Assembly (NCBI RefSeq): GCF_900162615.1
Contig: NZ_FUFN01000010.1
Span: 1,370,149-1,434,148 of the forward strand
Direction: 5' to 3'
DNA: 64,000 bases
From: Virgibacillus proomii
GTDB lineage: Bacteria; Bacillota; Bacilli; Bacillales; Amphibacillaceae
In this document: piece by piece, positions 33,112-41,795 of the stretch
How positions within the stretch are numbered: the stretch's first letter is position 1
Layout of the letters: each line of letters opens with the position of its first letter
Notes under the pieces: model-generated
Databases searched by the model: none
The model's input: the letters and a program-made list of their open reading frames with translations, nothing else
What the model was told of the DNA's origin: nothing
Program-made: the position numbers and the translations under genes

Positions 33112-33264
33112 ATAACATCATGTTTAAAGGAACAGCTAAATAAGGTTAGCAGCTTAAGAGAAGGCTGAAATAGTTCGATGCATAGCCTGTTTTTCCGGCG
33201 CTTCTTAGAAAAATAAAAACATGGTATACTATACAGGCGCAGTCATTTGCGCTTGTTTTTGTTT

Positions 33265-33353
33265 CTACTATAGGAAAGTTTAAATTAGGCTTTAAAGTAT
33301 AAGAAAAACTACAGCTTTTGCTAAAGACTTGGCGATAAGCCAAGCCTTTCTAA
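33265..33353 (+). repeat. Repeat B copy 4, within the lia region
   Basis: CTACTATAGGAAAGTTTAAA ... AAGAAAAACTACAGCTTTTG, then CTTGGCGATAAGCCAAG and CTTTCTAA. One change in the outer stem (CCTTTCT instead of TTTTTCT). Confidence 0.65.
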
Positions 33354-33508
33354 AAATTTCAAGTGATCCGTATATGTAAAGATAAAAACGATAAGCAGTA
33401 AAACTGATTAGGCAGCGCAGCATGCAGTAAAAATCGACCAGACCTAAAACCTTGCACTTCTTTGTTTAACCACACCTTACAAGTGTTGATTTACCGATCA
33501 ATTTTTAT

Positions 33509-33686
33509 TTCATATCTAACTGGCAGTAAGACCTCCACCTAGAAGAGTAAGAGGAATCAAGAAGCCTAGACGGAGGAGACTTGCAATAAATGTCCGATTG
33601 GTTCAAGGGCCTTAGGTCATACCTTTAAGGTACTAACCATGAGTAGGGATGAAAGAAAACCCCCACTCATGAAAGTTTCACTTTAT
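33509..33686 (+). repeat. Repeat A copy 5, within the lia region
   Basis: Preceded by TTTAT (33504-33508); starts with diverged TTCATATCTAACTGGCAGTAAG; contains CCGATTGGTTCAAGGGCC, TTAGGTCATACCTTTAAGGT and a terminal CATGAGT...ACTCATG hairpin; ends TTTCACTTTAT. Confidence 0.7.
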
Positions 33687-33714
33687 ACATACTCGATTCA
33701 AAGGGGGTTACTTC

Positions 33715-34443
33715 ATGTTTAAACAACTATCAACAGATACTTTAAATTGGATATTTATCGTAGGAGTAATCCTCTTTATTATTGAGCTTACCTTTTTTCA
33801 AGGTGGTATGATCATTCCTGCATTATTTTTTGCATTGCTCATTTATATAGGACGACAGCGATTTTCGAAGCTTTGGGGGAAGCTAGCATTTTGGGGTGGA
33901 ATCGTTGGCGTCGTTTTTTCTGTTTTGAATATGCTGGCAGTCCGTTTTTTGGTGATTGCGGCAATTGTTATATTTATTATTAATTACTCCAAATCAAAAA
34001 AAGAAGCAAAATGGATAAAGCCGGAATTATCGGGGTTTCAAGAAGAAAAAGAGGAACTAGTTAGCAAACGACCGTTGTTTTACCATCGATTGTTTGCTGA
34101 TCAGCGTACGGATGAAATAGCTTATGAGTGGCGTGATATTAATATACATGGAGCATTTGGCGATCGGGTGATTGACCTTAGCAATACAGTTTTACCAAAT
34201 GATACGGCTGTTATATCGATTAGGCATCTCGTTGGTAATATCGAGATTTATGTTCCTTATGAAGTAGAAATTAGTATTCAGCACAGCTCAATTATTGGTC
34301 GGGCGTTAATCCTCGGAAAATATCATGACAAGCTAATGAATCAAACATTACTTTATCAAACAGAAGGCTATGATAAAACATATCCTCGTGTAAAAATCAT
34401 CACCTCATTAGCATCTGGAGATATTGAGGTGAAGCGAATATGA
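33715..34443 (+). CDS. liaF: LiaF, cell-wall-antibiotic response membrane inhibitor
   Basis: The 242-residue protein has four hydrophobic segments (residues about 12-105: WIFIVGVILFIIELTFF through VIAAIVIFIINYS) and a soluble C-terminal domain: GDRVIDLSNTVLPNDTAVISIRHLVGNIEIYVPYEVEISIQHS, the LiaF/DUF2154 pattern. LiaF holds the LiaS kinase inactive in unstressed cells. GGGGG precedes the ATG. Its stop overlaps the start of liaS. No liaG is present, and 600 bases of repeats separate this gene from liaH. Confidence 0.9.
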   Translation: MFKQLSTDTLNWIFIVGVILFIIELTFFQGGMIIPALFFALLIYIGRQRFSKLWGKLAFWGGIVGVVFSVLNMLAVRFLVIAAIVIFIINYSKSKKEAKWIKPELSGFQEEKEELVSKRPLFYHRLFADQRTDEIAYEWRDINIHGAFGDRVIDLSNTVLPNDTAVISIRHLVGNIEIYVPYEVEISIQHSSIIGRALILGKYHDKLMNQTLLYQTEGYDKTYPRVKIITSLASGDIEVKRI

Positions 34444-35480
34444 ATTGGTTTTTACGCTATGTTTTTACTGCAATTATGTATAGTGTTGTCTTAACTGTTA
34501 TTATTGCTGGTTTTACTTTTGCTGCCTTTATCGATGAATGGACAATAATCATTGAAAAGAAGATGGAGGATTTTCCATTTTTATTGATCCTGTTTGCTAT
34601 TCCAATCGTTGCTGGCGGAGTAGCAGGGATCGTAATTGGTTTTTACTGGAAGCAACGAGTACATTATGTAGAAAAGCAAATGGAAGAAATAATTAAAGGT
34701 CAAAAGCTGAGCTTTGAACTAGAAACGCCGAAGGACTTAGAGTCAATTCAGCGGTATTTGGAACAAATTCAAAATAAAATCCGAATTCAGACCGAACACG
34801 CCCAACGTTTGGCAACAGAGAGGGCTGAAGAAAGAGAGAAAAGTCTTCAAGAAATTGTCGTTCAAGAGAGAAACAGGTTAGCTAGGGAGTTGCATGATTC
34901 AGTAAGTCAACAGTTATTTGCAGCTTCCATGATGATGTCGACAATTACGGAAACAAATCCGCCAAAAAATGAGACGATAAAAAAACAACTGCTTATGGTG
35001 GAAAAAATGATCCAGCAATCTCAATTGGAAATGCGTGCATTGCTTTTACATTTACGACCTGTAGCATTAAAAGGAAAGTCTTTGCAAGAGGGAACAAAAG
35101 AGTTATTGCTTGAATTAACACAAAAAGTACCAATGAAAATTGATTGGAATATTGAAGCCTTTTCTGTAGATAAAGGGGTAGAAGATCAGCTATTTCGAAT
35201 TTTGCAAGAAGCATTATCGAATACGCTTCGTCATGCGAAAGCTAACGCTTTGCATGTTATGCTCGTAGAAAGAGATGGAAATATTATTCTCCGGGCGACG
35301 GATGATGGCATTGGGTTTGACATGGAGAAGTTGAAGACAGGATCTTACGGGCTACAAAATATGCGGGAACGTGCGTATGAAGTTGGGGGAAGCTATAAAG
35401 TAGTAAGTCTCCCAAAGCAAGGTACACGCATTGAAGTAAAGGTACCAAACTTGGGAAGAGAGGAGAACAAAAATGATTAA
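34440..35480 (+). CDS. liaS: LiaS sensor histidine kinase
   Basis: The 346-residue membrane kinase has two helices (about residues 5-30 and 47-70) with a very short extracellular loop, as in intramembrane-sensing kinases. There is a HAMP-like linker, the HisKA_3 phosphorylation site RNRLARELHDSVSQQLFAASMMM near residue 150, and an ATPase domain with QEALSNTLRHAKAN (N box), DDGIGFDMEK and GSYGLQNMRERA. It overlaps liaF by 4 bases and liaR by 8. It responds to envelope stress and phosphorylates LiaR. Confidence 0.92.
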   Translation: MNWFLRYVFTAIMYSVVLTVIIAGFTFAAFIDEWTIIIEKKMEDFPFLLILFAIPIVAGGVAGIVIGFYWKQRVHYVEKQMEEIIKGQKLSFELETPKDLESIQRYLEQIQNKIRIQTEHAQRLATERAEEREKSLQEIVVQERNRLARELHDSVSQQLFAASMMMSTITETNPPKNETIKKQLLMVEKMIQQSQLEMRALLLHLRPVALKGKSLQEGTKELLLELTQKVPMKIDWNIEAFSVDKGVEDQLFRILQEALSNTLRHAKANALHVMLVERDGNIILRATDDGIGFDMEKLKTGSYGLQNMRERAYEVGGSYKVVSLPKQGTRIEVKVPNLGREENKND

Positions 35481-36102
35481 TGTTTTATTTGCTGATGATC
35501 ATGAAATGGTGCGGATTGGAGTTACTTCATATTTATCTGCTCAACCGGATATTCATGTAATAGCTGAGGCTGATGATGGCGGAGAAGCTGTCAAGCTTGC
35601 TTTGGAGTTGAAGCCAGATATAATACTAATGGATCTCGTTATGAAAGAAATGGATGGTATTGAGGCAACTAGATTAATTATGGAACAATGGCCGGAAGCA
35701 AAAATTATTATTGTGACAAGTTTTTTGGATGATGAAAAAGTTTATCCTGCTCTAGAAGCTGGAGCAACCAGCTATATGCTAAAAACGTCCAAAGCGGAGG
35801 AAATAGCTAAAGCGATTCGTGCTACTTATGAAGGACAAACAGTTTTAGAACCGGAAGTAACTGGTAAACTGATGAATCGGATGCGTTCCCCTCAGGAACA
35901 ATTACATGAACGGTTAACAGGCCGAGAAAAAGAAGTATTATTATTACTGGCACAAGGGAAAACAAATCAGGAAATTGCTGATCAATTATTTATATCTTTA
36001 AAAACCGTAAAAGTTCACGTTAGTAATTTACTGGCAAAATTAGAGGTGCAGGATCGTACGCAAGCAGTTATTTATGCTTTTAAACACCATTTAGTCGATT
36101 GA
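35473..36102 (+). CDS. liaR: LiaR response regulator
   Basis: The 209-residue NarL/FixJ-type regulator has a receiver domain (FADDHEMVRIGV, phospho-acceptor Asp in IILMDLVMKEMDG near residue 54, TSFLDDEKV, Lys in YMLKTSKAEEI) and a LuxR-type helix-turn-helix at about 145-205 (LTGREKEVLLLLAQGKTNQEIADQLFISLKTVKVHVSNLL). AGGAGAAC lies in the liaS end. It should activate liaIH after phosphorylation by LiaS. The inverted repeat at 32043 is a candidate target. Confidence 0.93.
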   Translation: MINVLFADDHEMVRIGVTSYLSAQPDIHVIAEADDGGEAVKLALELKPDIILMDLVMKEMDGIEATRLIMEQWPEAKIIIVTSFLDDEKVYPALEAGATSYMLKTSKAEEIAKAIRATYEGQTVLEPEVTGKLMNRMRSPQEQLHERLTGREKEVLLLLAQGKTNQEIADQLFISLKTVKVHVSNLLAKLEVQDRTQAVIYAFKHHLVD

Positions 36103-36114
36103 GAACGAAGAGGA

Positions 36115-36595
36115 CGTAATCGTACGGGTTCAAAAACTAGGAAAAAAAGGATCGAAGTCAGCTAAGATCGCAATGTCCTGAAAAAGAAGTACACTTTATC
36201 TGCGTGCGATGCCAATTCTAGAAGCTTTTCTTGTCCTTGAAAAAGAAGAACGCTTTTTCTGCGTGCGATGCCGATTCAAGCAGCTTTTCTTGTCCTGTCG
36301 CAACGCCGACACTAGTACGTCCCTGTCGAGTTCGAGTAGCTAGAGTATATGCAGTGAGATACATGAACAAGAGTAAGGTTTCCTGGGATCTAGACGCATG
36401 CAGGAAAAAGGCTCAAAGAACGAGAAACAAGCCAATAAAGAAAACTTGGCTAGCGGCAAGCGAAGCATAGCCTAGTTGCACGTATACTTAGAACGTAAAA
36501 AATTTTAACTACGTTGAATGAACTCCAAAGCTAAAATTTTATCCGTTTTAACGTCCGAAGAAATTCGATGTGTCATTTTTAGCGTACTTTTTTGA
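36115..36595 (+). repeat. Repeat C copy 3 (longest)
   Basis: Starts near GGTTCAAAAACTAGG and ends near TTTTTTGAACAATCTCC, giving inverted GTTCAAAAA/TTTTTGAAC ends. Contains the core CCTTGAAAAAGAAGAACGCT-TTTTCTGCGTGCGATGCCGA, read in one frame as SLKKKNAFSACDADSSSFSC. Also GCATGCAGGAAAAAGGC and CGATGTGTCATTTTTAG near the end, paralleling copy 2. Confidence 0.6.
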
Positions 36596-36611
36596 ACAAT
36601 CTCCTAACAGC

Positions 36612-36644
36612 AAAAAAACGAGACATTAACTGTACTCGTTTTTT
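36612..36644. terminator. Terminator-like hairpin between liaR and the exporter gene
   Basis: AAAAAACGAG pairs with CTCGTTTTTT around ACATTAACTGTA; it could work in both directions. Confidence 0.7.
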
Positions 36645-36752
36645 ATAATTTCATTTCTGGAACTTGATTTTTATAAAACAAGAAAAAATTTTAGCTGTTC
36701 GTTTACTTCCTTGTAGCAGTAGAAAATGGTTAAGATCACTTTAATAGTGAAA

Positions 36753-37760
36753 TTATGAAGATTGTTTTAACAGACGTTCTGTCAATTGACAAATAGAAAT
36801 TAATTCATAGATAATGATCAGTTCAGGAGGAAAATTAGCTATATCTGCATCAGGTTTCCGACTGGCAATACCATTTTCTCGCCAGTACATTTCTCTCAGT
36901 TTACTTACATATATTTGATCGATCGCCGTTTGATTATGTAATGAATCGATAAGCTCATCCGTTACCTGCCGAATAACTTCTCTTTCTTGTTCATCCCACA
37001 TATTGCTATGAAGTGTAATATTAATAATATTATCCATGTGATAATGAATGAATCGTAAACAAATAAGCTGTTTTTCTGCACGTTGAAAGAATTTCTTTTC
37101 ATTATCTGTTAACGGATGATATTTTGCTTCATCTTTTTGAAAACGGATTAGCGTTTCTGTTTGTCGAATCTTTTTATAGACTTTGTTCGTCGGTTGAAGG
37201 CGCAATGAATTAACTAGAGGATCATCCGCCGTTACGGAATAGAATACATTTTTAATCATTTTCCCTAACCGTTTACGAATAGCCATCATGTTCTCAGATA
37301 TATTTTCCGTATAATCAGGTGGTAGGACAAACATATTGACCATTGTAGAAACAACCAGACCAATTGTAGTAGTTCCTAAGCGAATGAAAAATGAAATAAA
37401 ATAATTGCTGTGAATAACTTCGATCATTGCGACTGCTGTAAGTGTTGCCACTAAAAGACCAGCATGTAATTTAAGGCGAAAACAAGTCACTATCGTCAAT
37501 GTAGCAGCAAGAGCGTAGGTTATTGGTGAATTGCCAAATAAGTAAATAAAAAATACCGAGTATGCAGCACCAATTGCTGAAGCAGGAAAACGAATGAAGC
37601 CTTTCCGAATAGAGTCAGAAACGGTCGGTTCAATCGTTACGATTGCAGTTATCACAGCAAAGACCGCTGGTGCCTTTAACATATCGCATATCCATGCAGT
37701 TAAAAATACGGCAACTCCAGTTTTAACAACTCTGCTCCCTACAAAATACGAACGTTTCAA
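36753..37760 (-). CDS. FUSC/DUF939 aromatic acid exporter family protein (YqjA-like)
   Basis: The 335-residue membrane protein has an N-terminal block of about six helices: VVKTGVAVFLTAWICDMLKAP (residues 10-30), PAVFAVITAIVTIEPTVSDSIRKGF, GAAYSVFFIYLFG, and TTIGLVVSTMVNMFVLPP. A soluble C-terminal domain follows (residues 145-335). This is the Bacillus YqjA/YgaE group of DUF939 proteins. They are annotated as aromatic acid exporters, though transport is largely unproven. It is monocistronic and reads leftward. Confidence 0.85.
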   Translation of the reverse strand: MKRSYFVGSRVVKTGVAVFLTAWICDMLKAPAVFAVITAIVTIEPTVSDSIRKGFIRFPASAIGAAYSVFFIYLFGNSPITYALAATLTIVTCFRLKLHAGLLVATLTAVAMIEVIHSNYFISFFIRLGTTTIGLVVSTMVNMFVLPPDYTENISENMMAIRKRLGKMIKNVFYSVTADDPLVNSLRLQPTNKVYKKIRQTETLIRFQKDEAKYHPLTDNEKKFFQRAEKQLICLRFIHYHMDNIINITLHSNMWDEQEREVIRQVTDELIDSLHNQTAIDQIYVSKLREMYWRENGIASRKPDADIANFPPELIIIYELISICQLTERLLKQSS

Positions 37761-37940
37761 TCAAGTTCAGCTCCTAGATGTTATATCCTTAATTATGTTA
37801 CTTCTTCATCTATTCTCCGCTAACTTTAAAAAATTTTCAACTAACTTGAAAAAAGGGTTGCAATTTTAGTCATCTTAACATAAACTGTATTATAACAAAA
37901 TATTTAATTGGTACACTGTTATATAAAAGGAGGGGTGGAA

Positions 37941-38048
37941 ATGGAAATGACAAAGGATGTGATTATATGTCCTGACTGTGGTAAGGAGATGGATGGGAAA
38001 AGTATGATTCAAGAATGTGATCATTGTCTTTCAAAGAAGCAAGATTAA
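37941..38048 (+). CDS. 35-residue zinc-ribbon peptide upstream of aceA (YhfH-like)
   Basis: AGGAGGGGTGG and the ATG at 37941 start MEMTKDVIICPDCGKEMDGK followed by SMIQECDHCLSKKQD. Two CxxC knuckles (residues 10-13 and about 26-29) could bind one zinc. The strong Shine-Dalgarno and the motif argue for a real peptide, similar in style to YhfH. It lies upstream of aceA with the operator palindrome in between. Function unknown. Confidence 0.65.
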   Translation: MEMTKDVIICPDCGKEMDGKSMIQECDHCLSKKQD

Positions 38049-38058
38049 TTTTTTGACC

Positions 38059-38094
38059 TTGTTGTTATATAACAACAATAAATGTGTTATAACA
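38059..38094. promoter_or_regulatory. Palindromic operator pair upstream of aceA
   Basis: TTGTTGTTATATAACAACAA (38059-38078) is a perfect 20-base palindrome, followed by TGTTATAACA (38085-38094). A possible -35 TTGACC lies just before. The arrangement suggests repression of aceA by a dimeric regulator; TGTTAT...ATAACA half-sites also occur in the hlyIII palindrome at 28856. Confidence 0.65.
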
Positions 38095-38146
38095 AAGGGT
38101 GGCTTTATCATAGGTGAATTTCATATAAACTAATAGGGGGATAAAC

Positions 38147-39424
38147 ATGACAAATCAACGTGTTGCAGATTTAAAAGAAGCTTGGGAAAACGATCAACGC
38201 TGGGTAGGGGTAGAACGACCATATCGTGCAGAAGATGTCATTCGATTAAGAGGATCGATGGAAATTACTTACACACTGGCGGAAAAAGGGGCAGAAAAAT
38301 TATGGAATCTTCTCAACACGGAAGATTATATTCATGCACTTGGGGCATTAACAGGTAATCAGGCTGTTCAACAAGTTAAGGCAGGCTTGAAGGCTATATA
38401 CCTCAGTGGTTGGCAAGTTGCGGCTGATGCAAATTTGGCCGGACAAATGTATCCTGACCAGAGTCTGTATCCGGTAAATAGTGTGCCAAATGTAGTCAAA
38501 CGAATTAACCAAGCTTTACAAAGAGCGGATCAGATCCATCATTCGGAAGGAAATAATGAAATAGATTGGTTCGCACCAATTGTAGCAGATGCTGAAGCCG
38601 GCTTTGGCGGACAGTTGAATGTTTTTGAATTAATGAAAGCTATGATTGAAGCAGGAGCGTCTGGTGTACATTTTGAGGATCAATTGTCTTCGGAAAAAAA
38701 ATGTGGGCATTTAGGTGGAAAAGTTTTACTTCCGACGCAAACAGCTGTGCGTAATTTAATAGCTGCTCGTTTAGCGGCTGATGTCATGGGTACACCTACC
38801 GTTATTATTGCAAGAACGGATGCCAATGCTGCTGATTTAATAACGAGTGATATTGACGAGGAAGATGCACCATTTATTACGGGAGAGCGCACAACAGAAG
38901 GATTTTTTAAGACGAAGGCAGGAATCGATCAGGCAATTGCTCGAGGCCTTGCGTACGCACCATATGCAGACTTAATTTGGTGTGAGACTGCAGAGCCTAA
39001 CTATGAAGAAGCAAAGAAGTTTGCTGAGGCAATTCATGCAAAATATCCAAACAAGTTGTTAGCTTATAACTGTTCACCGTCATTTAATTGGAAGAGAAAA
39101 TTAACAGATGATGAGATTGCAAGTTTTCAAGAAAGAATAGCTAAACTGGGCTATAAATTCCAATTCGTTACATTAGCAGGCTTCCATGCGTTGAATTACA
39201 GCATGTTTGAGCTGGCAAGAAATTATAAAGATGAGGGTATGAAGGCTTATTCTGAATTACAACAAGCAGAATTTGCTATGGAAGAATACGGGTATACTGC
39301 TACAAGACATCAAAGGGAAGTTGGAACGGGATATTTTGATGAGGTAGCACAAGTCATTTCTGGAGGAGCGCTTTCAACAGCTGCTTTAAAAGGATCAACA
39401 GAAGAAGAACAATTTACGTCATAA
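38147..39424 (+). CDS. aceA: Isocitrate lyase
   Basis: The 425-residue enzyme splits isocitrate into glyoxylate and succinate for the glyoxylate shunt. The catalytic hexapeptide region is SSEKKCGHLGGKVLLP near residue 185, with GFGGQLNVFELMKAMIEAGASGVHFEDQ before it, IIARTDANAADL, WCETAEPNYEEAKKFA and YNCSPSFNWK. TAGGGGGAT precedes the ATG. Malate synthase (aceB) is not in the window. The enzyme allows growth on fatty acids or acetate, which matches the fadNAE operon 19 kb away. Confidence 0.97.
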   Translation: MTNQRVADLKEAWENDQRWVGVERPYRAEDVIRLRGSMEITYTLAEKGAEKLWNLLNTEDYIHALGALTGNQAVQQVKAGLKAIYLSGWQVAADANLAGQMYPDQSLYPVNSVPNVVKRINQALQRADQIHHSEGNNEIDWFAPIVADAEAGFGGQLNVFELMKAMIEAGASGVHFEDQLSSEKKCGHLGGKVLLPTQTAVRNLIAARLAADVMGTPTVIIARTDANAADLITSDIDEEDAPFITGERTTEGFFKTKAGIDQAIARGLAYAPYADLIWCETAEPNYEEAKKFAEAIHAKYPNKLLAYNCSPSFNWKRKLTDDEIASFQERIAKLGYKFQFVTLAGFHALNYSMFELARNYKDEGMKAYSELQQAEFAMEEYGYTATRHQREVGTGYFDEVAQVISGGALSTAALKGSTEEEQFTS

Positions 39425-39528
39425 TAGTAGAGAATCTACTTTAACATGTATAGATAGAATTTTAAAAGCATTAGAAACACTGAAATTGTTGTAGAATTTT
39501 CAATATTCTTCTATAAACACAGAAAAAT

Positions 39529-39566
39529 AGAAGCGTTCATTTATTAGCGAATGGACGCTTCTTTTA
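39529..39566 (+). terminator. Terminator after aceA
   Basis: AGAAGCGTTCAT pairs with ATGGACGCTTCT (one G-T pair), followed by TTTT. Confidence 0.85.
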
Positions 39567-39604
39567 AGGGTTTAAAGAGGATTATGTCTGTTTTGAAATA
39601 TAAT

Positions 39605-39621
39605 TGTAACATTACTATAAT
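39605..39621 (+). promoter_or_regulatory. WalR-like box upstream of the cwlO-like gene
   Basis: TGTAAC-ATTAC-TATAAT matches the WalR consensus TGTWAH-N5-TGTWAH at all but one position. It lies 143 bases upstream of a CwlO-like gene, a known member of the WalRK regulon in B. subtilis. The match is short, so chance is possible. Confidence 0.45.
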
Positions 39622-39763
39622 ACGCCTGCAATTTTTTATTGATATAATACGAATTGCCTAAGAAGATAGATATACATAACTAATTATAATAAAAAACATA
39701 GCCACGATAGAATGAAGCAAAAATACATATAAAGCGTGGTAGAATATAAAAAAGTGGGGGAGT

Positions 39764-41065
39764 ATGTTGAAAAAGTCAATCGTAACTGTAGCAACGATAA
39801 CAGTTGTTGGTTTTAGCAGTGCTTTTTTCCATTCTCAAGTACAAGCTGAACCAGTAAGTAACGTAAAGAGCCATACTGAAATTCAAAATGATCGTGAAGC
39901 AATTAAAGCAAATCTATCAGACGCAGAAGCAAAAATTGCAGATATTTTAATAGACCTAGAAGACTTAAATAAAGAAATTAATCAAGTAAATAAAGCGATG
40001 AAAGAAAATAATAAACAAATGGAAAAAGCAAAAAGTGACATTGCTAAAAAAGAGCAAGAAAGGGCTAAACTCGAAGCAGAAATTAAAAAGCTGGAAGAAG
40101 CAATTGAAAAGCGTTACAGCAAGCTTAAAGAACGTGCCGTATCTTACCAAGAAAGCGGTGGAGATGTCAGCTACCTTGAAGTAGTCTTAGGTTCTAAAAG
40201 CTTTGGAGAATTCATTAATCGTGTATCTGCTGTCAACAAAATAACGGATGCAGATGTTAATTTAATGGAAGAACAAGAAAAAGATAAAAAAGAAGTAGAG
40301 AAAAAGAAAGAAAAAGTACAAGCTAGTTTACAAGAATTACAAGCGTTGGAAAAAGAATTAAAAGGTATGCAAGACACAATTGCTCAACAAAAACAAGAAA
40401 ATGATAAGAAAAAAGATAAGTTACAAACTAAAAAAGATGAACTTGTGTCTCTAAAAGACGAACTAAAGGTTAAAGATAGTAACTTGGCAGCACTAGAAGC
40501 AGAAGTAAGACAAAACATTGCAGCTAATATTGACGATGCGGATACTTCAAGTAATCGAGCTACTACAGAAGAATCAAGACCAGCAGCTTCTGTAAATAAT
40601 AATTCCAATGGTGGAGATTTGCAGACAGTAGCTAGCAAACAAAGCAACAACCAAAGCAGCAAACAGCGCTATTCTTCAAAACCTAAATCATCTGGTGGTG
40701 GCGGTTTAAGCGCAGTTCTTAACGCTGGTTACCCTTATTTAGGAAAACCGTACGTATGGGGAGGTAAATCTCCAGAAAGCGGCTTTGATTGTTCCGGTTT
40801 TGTATCTTGGGCATTTGCTCAAGGTGGATATTCGATTCCATCCAACACAGGTGCGTTAGCAGGAACTGGTCAAAAAGTAAAGTATAGCCAGATTCAACCT
40901 GGAGATATCGTTTTCTTCGATACGTATAAAACGAACGGGCATGTAGGTATTTATATTGGCGGCGGACAGTTTATTGGTGCACAAGATAATGGTTTATCTG
41001 TAGCGTCCATGTCTAACAGTTATTGGAAAAAAGCGTTCAAAGGGCATGTTCGTCGTGTAAGATAA
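39764..41065 (+). CDS. cwlO: CwlO-like secreted D,L-endopeptidase (coiled coil + NlpC/P60)
   Basis: The 433-residue protein has a signal peptide (residues 1-28, cleavage after QVQA), a long coiled coil (about 38-250; EIQNDREAIKANLSDAEAKI...), a Ser/Asn-rich linker (about 255-310), and an NlpC/P60 domain (about 315-433). The catalytic Cys is in GFDCSGFVSWAF and His in NGHVGIYIGGG. It would cut peptidoglycan stem peptides during cell elongation, with FtsEX controlling CwlO-type coiled coils. GGGGGAG precedes the ATG. Confidence 0.9.
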   Translation: MLKKSIVTVATITVVGFSSAFFHSQVQAEPVSNVKSHTEIQNDREAIKANLSDAEAKIADILIDLEDLNKEINQVNKAMKENNKQMEKAKSDIAKKEQERAKLEAEIKKLEEAIEKRYSKLKERAVSYQESGGDVSYLEVVLGSKSFGEFINRVSAVNKITDADVNLMEEQEKDKKEVEKKKEKVQASLQELQALEKELKGMQDTIAQQKQENDKKKDKLQTKKDELVSLKDELKVKDSNLAALEAEVRQNIAANIDDADTSSNRATTEESRPAASVNNNSNGGDLQTVASKQSNNQSSKQRYSSKPKSSGGGGLSAVLNAGYPYLGKPYVWGGKSPESGFDCSGFVSWAFAQGGYSIPSNTGALAGTGQKVKYSQIQPGDIVFFDTYKTNGHVGIYIGGGQFIGAQDNGLSVASMSNSYWKKAFKGHVRRVR

Positions 41066-41079
41066 AACTAACAGAATAG

Positions 41080-41135
41080 AAGCCATTCTTTTATAAAATG
41101 TCCCTATAGGACATTTTATAAGGAATGGCTTTTTT
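41080..41135 (+). terminator. Strong terminator after the cwlO-like gene
   Basis: AAGCCATTC...GAATGGCTT encloses a second stem TATAAAATGTCC/GGACATTTTATA; TTTTT follows. Confidence 0.9.
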
Positions 41136-41675
41136 GATTGTCTAGGAAATTATATCGATTATCTTTTTTGGCTCTAAACTATTTGTTGGAGTATAGAAAA
41201 ATGAGCGTAAAAAAGGGTTCTACAATATATGTTGGAGTTTAAGAAAATTTGTTGATTAAAAAAACGCAAGCTCCTTTTTTGTTAGCTTTGTTACAAACCA
41301 CAAGGATTAGAGCCTGTTTTCAAGTATCACTTTTTTATAGTAACTTAAAAACTCATCAATATCCTGTTTCTTTACTAGTTTTACTCCGTTAATCTAAATT
41401 ATCGGTAATCCCATTTTTTACAACTTCTGAAAAGGTTTAAGCTAACTCCAATATATTGAGCTGCTTTAATTAATGGTTATTTCAGACTTTCATCGCTCAA
41501 ATGTCCCCTTAAAGTGATCGTCAAGTTAAATACATTAGGAAATAATACACTAAATGAATCATAATTTTGATTCATATCAGATAGTAAATAAATGTCCATT
41601 AGTCAAGAATTGATGTTTTTAAGTGCGAAACTTAAGAAATATATTTAAAGAAGGTACAGTTAAAATGGTACTAAC
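41136..41675. other. Gene-free stretch between cwlO terminator and repeat A copy 6
   Basis: A-T rich with many stops in all frames. A fragment near 41320-41480 on the minus strand may be gene debris, but I cannot name it. Confidence 0.35.
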
Positions 41676-41680
41676 TTTAT

Positions 41681-41795
41681 CCCGCATGTTACTGGCAGTA
41701 AGACGTCCACCTCAAAAATGCAAGAAATCACAGAAGTTTTGGTGGGGGATGATTGGGATGAAAGAAAATCCCAACTGATTGATGTTTCACTTTAT
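41681..41795 (+). repeat. Repeat A copy 6 (internally deleted)
   Basis: Preceded by TTTAT (41676-41680); starts CCCGCATGTTACTGGCAGTA; ends GATGTTTCACTTTAT. At 115 bases it lacks the CCCGATTGGTTC...GGTACTAAC middle present in other copies. Its last bases abut the stop codon of the minus-strand gene at 41795. Confidence 0.7.

Noticed and set aside
36231..36470. 79-codon frame reading SLKKKNAFSACDA in repeat C
   Set aside because: Repeated at other loci with frameshifts and differing ends; explained by DNA repeat conservation rather than a gene.
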